From DASRAP01 sp964503275 (GTDB taxonomy: Bacteria > Gemmatimonadota > Gemmatimonadetes > Gemmatimonadales > Gemmatimonadaceae): 64,000 nucleotides of DNA. The position numbers and the translations under genes were made by a program. The stretch spans positions 62,001 to 126,000 of the forward strand of contig CAZCZO010000005.1 in assembly GCA_964503275.1 (NCBI GenBank), in the 5' to 3' direction. Positions 20,801 to 30,884 of this stretch are shown here, in pieces (within the stretch, counting starts at the first letter, position 1; every line of letters begins with the position of its first letter). The notes beneath the pieces are model-generated. The model was not told where the DNA came from. It saw only the letters and a list, made by a program, of their open reading frames with translations, and did not search any database.

Positions 20801-20848
20801 GCGACGAAGTCCGGAGGGCCAAGGACAGGAGCGAGGGCTCCCGGTAAT

Positions 20849-22012
20849 CTACTCAGCGGCGGGTGCGACCGAGGGTGGCGCGTCGGGCAGATACAGGTGG
20901 AACTGCGCGCCATGGCCCAGCTCGCTGGTCACCCAGATGCGTCCGCCGTGCGACTCGGCGACGAGGCGGCAGAAGGCCAGGCCGAGCCCCGAGCTGCGCA
21001 GCTTCGGGGCGTTGGGGGTCCGGACCTGCTCGAACTTGCGGAAGATGAGCTCGTGGTATTCGCGCGGGATGCCCGGGCCGGTGTCGGCCACGGTGAAGAG
21101 GATCCCGGTGGCCTCGCGCCGTGCGCTCATGGTGATGGCCACGCCATTGGGGGCGTGACTGAGGGCGTTCTGCAGCAGGTTCGCGAACACCCGCCGCAAC
21201 AGCGTCTTGTCGGCTTCGAACACCGGGGCATCGTCGGCGACGTCGATGCTGCAGGTCGCGCCCTCCTGCGCGCAGCGGTGCTGCCAGTCGAACTGCATCT
21301 CGGACAGGAACGCCGCCGGGGCGATGGGCGTGGGCGTGATGGTCACCGCGCCCGATTCGATGCGCGTGACCTCCAGCAGATCCTCGATGGCCCCGAGGAG
21401 GTCCTCGGCCTGTCCTTCGGCCTCGCCGAGGGCGTTGCGCTGGCCGTCGCTGAGGGGTCCGAAGTCGCCATCGAGCACCATCTCGAGCGTAGCGAGCACG
21501 GTCGTGAGCGGCGTCTTGAGATCGTGCACGATCATCTTCACCAGATCATCGCGCACCATCTGCAACTCACGCTGCTTGCGCACCGCCTCTTCGAGCGCGT
21601 CGGTCGCGGCGCGGAGGGCCAGCAACGAGCGGATGCGCGCGCCCAGCACGTGGCGGTTGTGCGGCTTGGTGAGATAGTCGTCGGCGCCGGCTTCGATCGC
21701 GCGGACCCGATCCTGGGCGTCGCTGAGGGCGCTGATGAAGATGACCGGGACGTGCTTGGTGCGCGGGTCTCGCTTGAGCCGGCGGCAGACTTCGAAGCCG
21801 GCCACGCGATCGTCGGCCGCGAGTCCCGCGCCAGGCATCGCGACATCGAGGATGACGAGGTCCGGCACCCGCTCCAGCGCCATCGTGAGGGCGGTGGTCG
21901 CATCGGACGCGTCGATGACCCGATACCCCGCGACCTCGAGCTGATCGCGCAACAGTTCCACGTTCGCCTGGACATCGTCGGCGATCAGGAGCAGCGGCGC
22001 GGCGTCGGTCAC
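20849..22012 (-). CDS. Response regulator fused to histidine kinase (REC-HisKA-HATPase)
   Basis: Soluble hybrid sensor, 387 residues, without membrane segments. The receiver domain (1-125) has phospho-acceptor Asp56 (LVILDVAMPG) and Lys116 (YLTKPH). HisKA follows with His163 in IVHDLKTPLTTVL, and a HATPase_c domain has NLLQNALSHAPNG, ADTGPGIP and SSGLGLAFCRL. After MPG the receiver has about ten extra residues (AGLAADDRVA) before GFEVCRRLK, which is unusual. The N-terminal receiver suggests that another kinase feeds this one. It follows an outer-membrane protein gene by 4 bases and may belong to that transcript. Confidence 0.92.
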   Translation of the reverse strand: MTDAAPLLLIADDVQANVELLRDQLEVAGYRVIDASDATTALTMALERVPDLVILDVAMPGAGLAADDRVAGFEVCRRLKRDPRTKHVPVIFISALSDAQDRVRAIEAGADDYLTKPHNRHVLGARIRSLLALRAATDALEEAVRKQRELQMVRDDLVKMIVHDLKTPLTTVLATLEMVLDGDFGPLSDGQRNALGEAEGQAEDLLGAIEDLLEVTRIESGAVTITPTPIAPAAFLSEMQFDWQHRCAQEGATCSIDVADDAPVFEADKTLLRRVFANLLQNALSHAPNGVAITMSARREATGILFTVADTGPGIPREYHELIFRKFEQVRTPNAPKLRSSGLGLAFCRLVAESHGGRIWVTSELGHGAQFHLYLPDAPPSVAPAAE

Positions 22013-22016
22013 GGGC

Positions 22017-23147
22017 TCAGGGGACGATCGCGAGGCCGATGTTCGTCAGCCAGGCCGACTCGCGGCCGCCACGGCCGCTCCGCGAGGCGCGTTGCACGCC
22101 CAGATTCAGCGAGGCGCGACCCAGCGACAAGGGATAGCCGAACCCGGCGCCGATCGATCGCTCGGTGACCGCGCGATCGGCGACATCGAAGGGCAACGTC
22201 CGCTGACGGACGCCGAGGCGCAGGGTGAGGGCGGACCCGAAGACCGTCGGGCCCCGCGATTCCGCCCCCAGCGCGAACTCGTCGGCATCGCGGATCGCGA
22301 GCGAGGCGGTCCCGAGTCCGTCGAGATCGGTCCAGCGCGTTCGGTTCCACGACGCGGCCACGACCGTGGACGCGATGCCGTCGTAGCGCACCGCGGCACC
22401 GACCTGCAGCGGGACGCTCGCCGAGCCGACGACCGTATCGGCGAGCCGGGCACGCAGATCACCGCCGAGTCGGGTGTGTGCCGTCACCATCAGCGTGGGC
22501 ACGACGCGCCAGTCGGCCCCGAACGACAGCGCTTGCCCCGAGAAGGTGTACGTGGCCTGCGAACTGACGTCGGCCAGCGGGACCGTGTCGGGGAAATCGC
22601 GACCGATCGCCAGGCGATTGCGGCCGGTGATGAAGTGGATGCCGGCGCCGGCCCGCAGGCGCTCTGAGAACCGCCAGCCGAGCGCGGCGCGGACGTCGTT
22701 GATCGCCCCCGTGGACGAGAAGAGCGAGACGACATCGACCTGTTCGTCGCCGACCTGCTCCTGCACGCGCGAGGCGGTCTCGAAGGTGCGGTCGAGCAGG
22801 GTGGCGAAGGTGACCATGACCGACCCGCGCTCCGACACCTTCCCCGAGAGTCCGCTGAGCGGGAAGCGCACGACACTGGTGCGGTCGCGCGCGCTGCCGA
22901 CGCGCGTGCTCCGGGACTCGGGCTCGGCGTGGAAGAACAGCGCGCCGCGCTGCCAGTTCGCGACCGCCGCGGGGTTGAGCGGCGTGAGCTCATCGAAGGG
23001 CGCGAGCGCTCCGGCGGTCCCCGCCGATCGCGCGCTCTGCCCGTTGACGGGGTAGCCGAAGCCCTGGCTCCCGAGGGTGCCCTGCGCGCCGAGTGCGGCC
23101 GCGCTGCCGAGCGTGGCGGCCACCATCACAAGAAGTGCACGGATCAC
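22017..23147 (-). CDS. Outer-membrane protein, FadL/PorV-like barrel
   Basis: The GTG at 23147 shares GTGA with the lipoprotein stop and gives 376 residues with a signal peptide (VIRALLVMVAATLGSAAALGAQ). The mature start GFGYPVNGQSARSAGTAGALAPFDELTPLNPAAVANW follows the pattern of FadL/PorV-type barrels, where ...NPAA appears early. Repeated amphipathic strands run to the end (SLNLGVQRASRSG, WLTNIGLAIVP). The role is unknown, and transport of hydrophobic compounds is only a family guess. It pairs with the upstream lipoprotein. Confidence 0.8.
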   Translation of the reverse strand: MIRALLVMVAATLGSAAALGAQGTLGSQGFGYPVNGQSARSAGTAGALAPFDELTPLNPAAVANWQRGALFFHAEPESRSTRVGSARDRTSVVRFPLSGLSGKVSERGSVMVTFATLLDRTFETASRVQEQVGDEQVDVVSLFSSTGAINDVRAALGWRFSERLRAGAGIHFITGRNRLAIGRDFPDTVPLADVSSQATYTFSGQALSFGADWRVVPTLMVTAHTRLGGDLRARLADTVVGSASVPLQVGAAVRYDGIASTVVAASWNRTRWTDLDGLGTASLAIRDADEFALGAESRGPTVFGSALTLRLGVRQRTLPFDVADRAVTERSIGAGFGYPLSLGRASLNLGVQRASRSGRGGRESAWLTNIGLAIVP

Positions 23148-24406
23148 GGCCGACCGAACCGGGAGCGGGGGATGTAGTTGAGGCGCAGTTTGGGTCGCAG
23201 TGCCGGCGGCGCACCCGGCCCGTAGAACTCGAGGTGCCCTGCCGCGGTCGCCTCGTTGAGCGAGCGCAACACGATGGCGGTCTGGGGACCATTCTCGGGA
23301 TCGTTCACGATGGTCCACTGGCGCACCAGCTGGATGAGGTCGACCCGACGCTCGGCCGAGTCGGCGGGGGCGGCGACGATCGCGCCGATGCCGAACTGCA
23401 AGGCCGGGAACACCAGCGATGCCGCACGGGTGATGTCGACGATCCGGTTGGTCGCGCTGACCGCGACCGGTGCGATGGCGAGGGGGAGCGTCCGATCGAC
23501 CGCACCACTGGGCTTCTGATACAGCGACAGCTGTGCGCGCACCAGCACCACCGAGTCGAGGTAGAAGCGCGGAACGACCAGGCGCAGATACGTGCGCCGC
23601 GCGGGGATCCCGCCCACGATGAGCCTGGTGGAGTCCCCGGTATCCGTGCCCCGCACGAAGATCGAATGGTCGGTGAGCTCCGCCGCGAGCGTCGCATCGC
23701 CGACCGGCGTGCGTGACACCGGGCCGATGTTCAGTTGCCGCGCGTCGGGGTCACTGCGATTGGGCTGGAAGGAGAGCCGGACCGGCGCCCCCGTCTCGAC
23801 CGACTGCAGCAGTGCCGTCCCCGAGCCCGCGAGACGCAGGCCGATCCGGATGCGGGCCCCTGTGCGGATCTTGTTGAGGATGACGTCGTTGCGGAGATAC
23901 ACCTTCGCCGAATCGTCCAGGAGCAGAGCGGTGGCGTTCACCACCGTGCTCCCGAGGAGCCGCTCGGGCGTGAAGAGCGCGGCCACGACCGCGGTCGCGG
24001 TGTCGGTGGCCGGGGTGTCCACGTCGTAGGCCTCGAGCGTGATGTCGCCGGTCCAGCCGATGTTGGCGAGCGCGAAGCGGACCATCACGTGCGCGGAGTC
24101 GACCGTGGTGATCGTACGCGGTGAGCCCGCGACCGTATACGTGCTGGTCACGGTGTCGTAGCGGACGATCGCGCGCACATCGAGGGAGTCGCCGCGGCTG
24201 GCGAGCCAGAGCCCGTTCTCGGTGCCGCGGAGCGGGAAGTCACCGACCGAGACCGCGTAGGCCACCGGCTCGATCACCACCTCTTGGAGTGGGATGTTCT
24301 CGACCGGACAGAGCGCTGGGCAGGTGTTCCCACCCGTGAGATCCTCAGCACAGGCGGCGAGCACCGCCAGGAGCGGCAGGCACAGGATAGAACGTCGGAC
24401 GGACAC
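23144..24406 (-). CDS. Lipoprotein of unknown function
   Basis: No named family. From the GTG at 24406 (VSVRRSILCLPLLAVLAACAED) it has a lipoprotein signal with lipobox LAAC and 420 residues in all. The body is beta-rich with repeated S/T-V patterns, e.g. LDVRAIVRYDTVTSTYTV, and a later stretch LYQKPSGAVDRTLPLAIAPVAVSATNRIVDITRAASLVFPALQFG. That looks like a surface-associated beta protein. An ATG at 24454 in the same frame would put 16 residues before the signal and is less likely. It overlaps the downstream barrel gene by 4 bases, so the two probably work together at the outer membrane. Confidence 0.78.
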   Translation of the reverse strand: MSVRRSILCLPLLAVLAACAEDLTGGNTCPALCPVENIPLQEVVIEPVAYAVSVGDFPLRGTENGLWLASRGDSLDVRAIVRYDTVTSTYTVAGSPRTITTVDSAHVMVRFALANIGWTGDITLEAYDVDTPATDTATAVVAALFTPERLLGSTVVNATALLLDDSAKVYLRNDVILNKIRTGARIRIGLRLAGSGTALLQSVETGAPVRLSFQPNRSDPDARQLNIGPVSRTPVGDATLAAELTDHSIFVRGTDTGDSTRLIVGGIPARRTYLRLVVPRFYLDSVVLVRAQLSLYQKPSGAVDRTLPLAIAPVAVSATNRIVDITRAASLVFPALQFGIGAIVAAPADSAERRVDLIQLVRQWTIVNDPENGPQTAIVLRSLNEATAAGHLEFYGPGAPPALRPKLRLNYIPRSRFGRP

Positions 24407-24486
24407 AGGCTCCGCAGGTCGGGGCGAAAGGGACTCGATGGTTTGGACCCACACGGGACACGAACGGTTCCCGCCGCGCAGGCATA

Positions 24487-24499
24487 TCCCTGAAAGTTA
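24487..24499 (-). promoter_or_regulatory. Candidate promoter for the lipoprotein operon
   Basis: On the minus strand TAACTT (24494-24499) is followed by TCAGGG and then a start site near 24487. The 5' leader to GTG 24406 would be about 80 bases. The box and discriminator match those of ftsY and the serine hydrolase almost exactly. Positions 24407-24528 hold no gene. Confidence 0.5.
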
Positions 24500-24528
24500 C
24501 ACCGGCGACCAGCCGTCGCGGGTGCCGT

Positions 24529-25593
24529 TCAGCGATAGCGCCGTGGAAGCCGCAGACGCAGGCCGGTGAGGAACTCGTAGGGACTGACACCGGCGCGACC
24601 GGCCACGGCCTCGAGGCGGAGCTCCGGCGTCGCCGCGATCACCGCGACGACATCGCCCACGGTCACATCGAGCCCGGTGACGTCGACCAGCGTGAGGTCC
24701 ATGTTGATGAGGCCGACGATCGGGGCCAGCGCGTCTCCCACCAACACCCGCCCCACGTTGGACGCGCTACGGCGCAGCCCATCGGCATAGCCGAGGCCGA
24801 TGGTGGCCACGGTACTCTCGCGCGCGGCGACCCAGGTGGCCCCGTAGCTCACCGACGCGCCGACCGGCACCGTGTGCAACTCGAGGACGCGGGCTGAGAG
24901 CGAGACGACCGGGTCGGGCCGGATCACCTCGCCCGACCCGACCCCGTAGAGGAACACGCCGGGGCGCACCACATCGTGCGCCGTGGCGCCGCGGCGCGCG
25001 ATGGCGGCGGAATTGTCCGTGTGCACCACGGGGGGGCGCGCGGGGAGCGCGGCGAGCGCGGCCGCGAAGCGCCGATCCTGCTCGACGACCGAACCCGGCG
25101 AGGACTCGGGCGAGTGGTAATGTGTGAACACCCCCTCGGGGGGATGCGCCTGCAGCAGCGGGCGGAGGGGCGCGACAGCGTCCCAGGGCACGCCGCGCTG
25201 CATCCCGGTATCGATGCTCAGGTGCCAGGCCGCACCGGTGGCGCCCCAGGCGCGGATGAGCGCGGGATCGCCGAGCGTCGGCGTCAGCGCGTGCGCGTGC
25301 GCGGCGGGCAGTTCGTCCGCCAGCACCGGCGTACACAGCACGACCCGCTCGTTGACGCCAGCCTCGCGGAGCTGCACGCCCTCCTCGATGGTCGCCACGC
25401 CGAAGCCCCAGGGCGTCACGGCCCGCAGCGCCGTGACCACCGGCAGGACGCCGAGGCCGTAGGCGTCGGCCTTCACCATCGGGAGCAATGGCACACCCGC
25501 ATGCGCCTGCAGCCGCTGGGCATTGCGCACGAGCGCGCCGAGATCGACGTCGATCCAGGCGCGCGGGGGCCCTTGTGTAGATTCGAAGGTCAT
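24529..25593 (-). CDS. alr: Alanine racemase
   Basis: PLP enzyme giving D-alanine for peptidoglycan. The 354-residue product starts MTFESTQGPPRAWIDVDLGALVRNAQRL. Lys in MVKADAYGLG binds PLP, GYADGLRR and NMDLTLVDVTG follow, and SVSYGATWVA carries the conserved tyrosine region. The open frame extends 430 codons upstream, but that part shadows mazG. It is divergent from mazG with only 30 bases between. Substrate for the dcw enzymes MurF and (absent here) Ddl. Confidence 0.95.
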   Translation of the reverse strand: MTFESTQGPPRAWIDVDLGALVRNAQRLQAHAGVPLLPMVKADAYGLGVLPVVTALRAVTPWGFGVATIEEGVQLREAGVNERVVLCTPVLADELPAAHAHALTPTLGDPALIRAWGATGAAWHLSIDTGMQRGVPWDAVAPLRPLLQAHPPEGVFTHYHSPESSPGSVVEQDRRFAAALAALPARPPVVHTDNSAAIARRGATAHDVVRPGVFLYGVGSGEVIRPDPVVSLSARVLELHTVPVGASVSYGATWVAARESTVATIGLGYADGLRRSASNVGRVLVGDALAPIVGLINMDLTLVDVTGLDVTVGDVVAVIAATPELRLEAVAGRAGVSPYEFLTGLRLRLPRRYR

Positions 25594-25623
25594 CACCGTT
25601 CCCGCAACGTAGCCGACCGCCGA

Positions 25624-26418
25624 ATGTCCGAGCAACCCAAAGCCAGCCTCGACGATGCCCTCGCGATCATGCGCGACCTTCGGGCGCGCGACCCCTGGGA
25701 CGCCGCGCAGACCCATGACTCGCTGCGCCCCTACCTGAACGAGGAATCCCACGAGCTGGACGACGCGCTGCGGGAGGAGGACGACGCCGCGATGTGCAGC
25801 GAGCTCGGCGATGTGCTGCTGCAGGTGCTGTTCCACAGCGTGATCGCTGAGGAACGCGGGGCCTTCGGGATCGCGGAGGTCGCCGGCTCGCTGGTGCACA
25901 AGATGCGCACCCGGCACCCGCAGCTCTACGGGGCAGCGACGGAGAAGATCCCCTGGGAGCAGATGAAGGCGCGGACCAGGCGCTCGATCGCCGAGGGCCT
26001 GCCGGCCGGTCTCCCTGCCCTGCACCGGGCGCACCGTCTGCAGGAGCGGGCGGCGGCCGTGGGCTTCGACTGGCCCGACCCCTCCGGCCCCGCGCAGAAG
26101 GTCACCGAGGAGCTCGCCGAGGTCGAGGCGGTGCTGGACGAGACGGGGCACCGGTTCCAGACCTATGGCGTGCCCTCCGCCGATCCGCAGCACGAACGGC
26201 TCGAGGCGGAGCTGGGCGACCTGCTCTTCGCTGTGGTGAATCTCTGCCGCAAGTGCGACGTGCACCCGTCGTTGGCCCTGGACCGGGCGAATGAGAAGTT
26301 CCAGCGCCGCTTCGAGGGCGTCGAGGACCTGGCCGCCGCCCGCGGGATCGAACTGCGGACGGCGGGATTGCCCCAGCTCGAAGCGCTCTGGGGCGAGGTG
26401 AAGGCCGAGGAGGCCTAG
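25624..26418 (+). CDS. mazG: Nucleoside triphosphate pyrophosphohydrolase MazG
   Basis: House-cleaning NTP pyrophosphatase, 264 residues, with two tandem MazG domains. The first has LRARDPWDAAQTHDSLRPYLNEESHELDDAL with CSELGDVLLQVLFHSVIAEE (EExxE and ExxD metal ligands). The second has VTEELAEVEAVLDE and RLEAELGDLLFAVVNLCRK. The start MSEQPKASLDDALAIM is the first sensible ATG; upstream in-frame sequence is alr antisense. It ends in a CTAG shared with the opposite-strand gene. Confidence 0.95.
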   Translation: MSEQPKASLDDALAIMRDLRARDPWDAAQTHDSLRPYLNEESHELDDALREEDDAAMCSELGDVLLQVLFHSVIAEERGAFGIAEVAGSLVHKMRTRHPQLYGAATEKIPWEQMKARTRRSIAEGLPAGLPALHRAHRLQERAAAVGFDWPDPSGPAQKVTEELAEVEAVLDETGHRFQTYGVPSADPQHERLEAELGDLLFAVVNLCRKCDVHPSLALDRANEKFQRRFEGVEDLAAARGIELRTAGLPQLEALWGEVKAEEA

Positions 26419-29411
26419 CGCGCGCTGAGCGCGCGCTCGGCCTCGGTCGCGATCACGTCGAGCTCGGCGCGGAGCACGTTGGCCCGCGTCAGCACGTCGC
26501 GACCGACCTTCATGTCCACGCGGGTGGTCATGCCCGCCAAATACGAGATGTGCTGTTGGATCCCGGGCTTGCCGTAGCGTACCGGCGCGGTCTGGATCTT
26601 GGCGAGCACCGCGTCGATGGCGGCCCGCTTGTCGGGTTGCGACTCGCCCAGCCGTTGCCGCTCGGCCGTCAGGCGCTGGGTGAGCGCGCGGACCTCGGCC
26701 ACCATGGCCTGCATCCGCGCGTTGTGGGTGAACTGCTCTTCGAGGTCGGCCGCGGTCAGGCCCTCGTCGGCGAGCCGCGGATCGATGAGGACGCGCAGCG
26801 GGACGCTGCGCTCCTGCCCATCGACCGCGATCGTCACGGTGTAGTCGCCCGGCGGAGCGCCCAGCCCGTTCTGATGCTGCACGTTCCAGGTCCAACGATT
26901 GAGACCGGCCACCGCCGTGGGGATGCTGGTGACCGGCGCCGTGGCAGGGCTGGTCGCGCGACCGCCGACCATACCGGCGGCCGGGTCATCGTCGTCGTCG
27001 CTGGGCCGCGCCCGTGGCGGGGCCGGCGGGCGCGCGGTGCTCAGGTAGGTGTTCACCACGGCCCCACGGCGATCGCGCACGGTGATGGTGACGGGCCCCC
27101 GCGGCGCGGTCGGCAGCCGATAGTCCACCTGCGGACCGAGGATGGCCGCCCCGGTGCGCGTGCGATAGCCGGCGCGCGGCGTATACACCGTGAAGTCGGT
27201 GGAACGCGCCTGCGGCGTGAGTTGTCGCAGGGTGCTGAGGTTGTCGAGGATCCACATCGCCCGGCCCTGCGTGGCGACCACGAGATCGCCGCGGTGGACG
27301 CGGATGTCGTTGATCGGCACCTGCGGCATGTTGAGCGCGAACGGCTGCCAGCGCCCGCCATTGTCGAAGGAGATGACCATGCCGAACTCGGTGCCGGCGT
27401 AGAGCAGGCCCTCGCGCTCGGGGTCCTCGCGCACCACGCGCGTCGGCCAGTCGGCCGGGATGCCGTTGCTGCCCGTGGTCAGGCGCGTCCAGGTCTTCCC
27501 GTAGTCGTCCGTGCGGTAGAGATAGGGCGCGTAGTCGCCGAGGAGATAGCGGTACACGGCGTAGTAGGCCGAGCCGGCGCGGTGCGGCGAGGCGTCGATC
27601 CAGGCCACGCGCCCACCGGGCGGCAGGTCCTTGGGCGTGATGTTCGTCCAGGTCTTGCCGTCGTCGCGGGTGAGGTAGAAGGGACCGTCGTTGGCCCCGG
27701 TCCAGATCACGCCCTTCTCGTGCGGCGACTCGGTGATGGCGTAGAGCGTGGAGTAGAACTCCTCGCCCGTCACATCGCGCGTGATGGGCTCGCCGCTCGC
27801 CCCCTGGCAGCAGGGGTCGAAGGCGGTGAGATCGGGGGAGATGGTCTCCCACGTGATGCCCTTGTCGCGCGTGCGGTGCAGATACTGCGAGCCGTAGTAC
27901 AGCACGTCGGGATCGTGCGGCGACGTGGCCATCGGCGTGGTGCGCTGGAAGCGCCAGATCAGGTCGCGCGCGTCATTGCCGTAGAGCGATTGTCCGCCGA
28001 TCCAATACGCCTTCTGCTGTCCGGTATTGAGGTTGGTCCACGAGAACTGCCCTTTGCAATTGCCGTAGACGATGTGCTCGTCGCGCGGATGCGGGATGAT
28101 CGGCCCGGTCTCACAGCCTGGCCCCTCCCGGAACGACGACGCGTCGAACGGGTCGGCCAGCGACGTCATGATGATCGTCGAGTTGTCCTGCTGCGCCGCG
28201 TAGAGATTGTAGGGGAAGGCGTTGTCCAGCCACACCCCGTACCACTCACTGGTGACCTGGTTCATCTGCGTGGACCAGGTGCGCCCGCCGTCGGTGGAGA
28301 CATTGGCCCCACCATCGTTCGCCTGCACCATCACGTTGCCGTCGGTCGGCGACACCCAGATGTCGTGATTGTCGGTGTGCGGTGTCCGCAGCGCGGTCAG
28401 CGTGCGACCCCCATCGACGGACTTGTAGAAGGTCTCGGCCCCGGCGTACAGCACGTCGGCGTTGGTCGGATCGGCGCCGAGGGTGGTGTAGTAGAACGGG
28501 CGCTGCGTGAGGCCCGGCGTGCTATTCACCAACTGCCACGAGGCGCCGGCGTTGTCGGAGCGATACAACCCGCCGCCGGGCAGCGCCTCGATGAGCGCAT
28601 ACAGGCGGTTCGGGTCGGCCGCGGTCACGGCGAGGTTGCCCTTGCCGATCAGCTCCTGCGGCAAGCCAGCCTTGATGGGGGCCCAGGTCTCGCCGCCGTC
28701 GCTGCTCTTGTAGAATCCGCCCTCGCGCGCACCCGAGATGATGGACCAGGGTTTCCGCTCAAGGCGCGACATCCACGCGAACACGACGTTGGGATTCCCG
28801 GGCATCAGCTCGACATCCATCGCGCCGGTGGAGTCGCTGACGTAGAGCACCTTGCGCCAGGTCTTGCCACCATCGGTGGTCTTGAAGACCCCGCGCGCCG
28901 CGCTGGGCTTGAAGATGTCGCCGTTGGCCGCGACCCAGACCGTGTTGGGATCGGTGGGATGCACGCGCACCGCCCCGATCTGCCCGACGTCATAGAGGCC
29001 GGCGAAGGACCAGGTCGTGCCGTTGTCGGTGGACTTGTACACGCCGCGCCCCGTCGAGACGTTCGACCGCACGCCGTCGGACCCGGTGCCCACGTAGATG
29101 GTGTTGGGGTCAGCGCGCGACACCGCGATGTCGCCGATGGACGCCACCGGGATCTGCCCATCGGTGATCGGCTGCCACTTCGCGCCGCCGTCGGTGGTCC
29201 GGAACACCCCGCCGCTGGCGACGCCCATGTAGAACGTCCTGGGCTGCGTCGGCACGCCGGTCACGGCGGTCACGCGGCCACCGCGCGAGGGACCGACCAG
29301 TCGGTACTGCATGCCCTGCAGCAGCGCAGGGTCCACGGTGCGCTGCTGCGCACCGAGGTCGGGGGCGGGCGCCAGCAGCAGCGCGGCGGCGCCAAGGAGC
29401 AGATGTCGCAT
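26415..29411 (-). CDS. Secreted VPS10/sortilin-like BNR-repeat protein
   Basis: A large exported protein, 998 residues, with signal MRHLLLGAAALLLAPAPDLGAQ. The body is a beta-propeller of repeated S/T-D-G-G-x-T-W units, e.g. TTDGGAKWQ, STDNGTTWSF, SSDGGETWAP, SVDGGRT, TRDDGKTWTN and TDDYGKTWTR. This is the pattern of glycosyl hydrolase/VPS10/sialidase-like BNR proteins. After about residue 780 come an Ig-like or low-complexity linker (RPSDDDDD) and a helical tail. The likely role is extracellular binding or hydrolysis of polymer; no catalytic residues can be named. Such proteins are frequent in Gemmatimonadota and Bacteroidota (family knowledge). Confidence 0.87.
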   Translation of the reverse strand: MRHLLLGAAALLLAPAPDLGAQQRTVDPALLQGMQYRLVGPSRGGRVTAVTGVPTQPRTFYMGVASGGVFRTTDGGAKWQPITDGQIPVASIGDIAVSRADPNTIYVGTGSDGVRSNVSTGRGVYKSTDNGTTWSFAGLYDVGQIGAVRVHPTDPNTVWVAANGDIFKPSAARGVFKTTDGGKTWRKVLYVSDSTGAMDVELMPGNPNVVFAWMSRLERKPWSIISGAREGGFYKSSDGGETWAPIKAGLPQELIGKGNLAVTAADPNRLYALIEALPGGGLYRSDNAGASWQLVNSTPGLTQRPFYYTTLGADPTNADVLYAGAETFYKSVDGGRTLTALRTPHTDNHDIWVSPTDGNVMVQANDGGANVSTDGGRTWSTQMNQVTSEWYGVWLDNAFPYNLYAAQQDNSTIIMTSLADPFDASSFREGPGCETGPIIPHPRDEHIVYGNCKGQFSWTNLNTGQQKAYWIGGQSLYGNDARDLIWRFQRTTPMATSPHDPDVLYYGSQYLHRTRDKGITWETISPDLTAFDPCCQGASGEPITRDVTGEEFYSTLYAITESPHEKGVIWTGANDGPFYLTRDDGKTWTNITPKDLPPGGRVAWIDASPHRAGSAYYAVYRYLLGDYAPYLYRTDDYGKTWTRLTTGSNGIPADWPTRVVREDPEREGLLYAGTEFGMVISFDNGGRWQPFALNMPQVPINDIRVHRGDLVVATQGRAMWILDNLSTLRQLTPQARSTDFTVYTPRAGYRTRTGAAILGPQVDYRLPTAPRGPVTITVRDRRGAVVNTYLSTARPPAPPRARPSDDDDDPAAGMVGGRATSPATAPVTSIPTAVAGLNRWTWNVQHQNGLGAPPGDYTVTIAVDGQERSVPLRVLIDPRLADEGLTAADLEEQFTHNARMQAMVAEVRALTQRLTAERQRLGESQPDKRAAIDAVLAKIQTAPVRYGKPGIQQHISYLAGMTTRVDMKVGRDVLTRANVLRAELDVIATEAERALSAR

Positions 29412-29422
29412 GGGAGTCTCGG

Positions 29423-30724
<1,302 letters not shown>

Positions 30725-30869
30725 ACGGGGGGCAGGACGGGTCCAGAGGCTGCGGTCACCGAGCGTGCCACAGGGGATCGGGGGAAATATCGCCGCCGGG
30801 CGAGTCGGGCGCATCGGGGGCGCTCCGGGGTGTCGTGCGTCGCCGCCGCGCGCACGACGTGCGAGCTCT

Positions 30870-30884
30870 TATCGTTCAGGGATG
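30870..30884 (+). promoter_or_regulatory. Candidate leaderless promoter for serine hydrolase-copCD
   Basis: TATCGT (30870-30875) is followed by TCAGGG and at once by the ATG at 30882. A -10 box ends six bases before the start codon, which is the spacing of leaderless transcripts (TANNNT-N6-7-ATG). The remaining divergent region 30725-30869 holds no gene; it must also contain the asnS promoter, which I could not place. Confidence 0.5.

Noticed and set aside
25573..25623. Divergent promoters between alr and mazG
   Set aside because: Only 30 bases separate the genes and no box fits either direction; the promoters may lie inside the coding ends, but I cannot point to them.
25594..26895. N-terminal extension of alr by over 400 codons
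   Set aside because: It lies antisense to mazG. Alanine racemase similarity begins at ATG 25593 with normal length.
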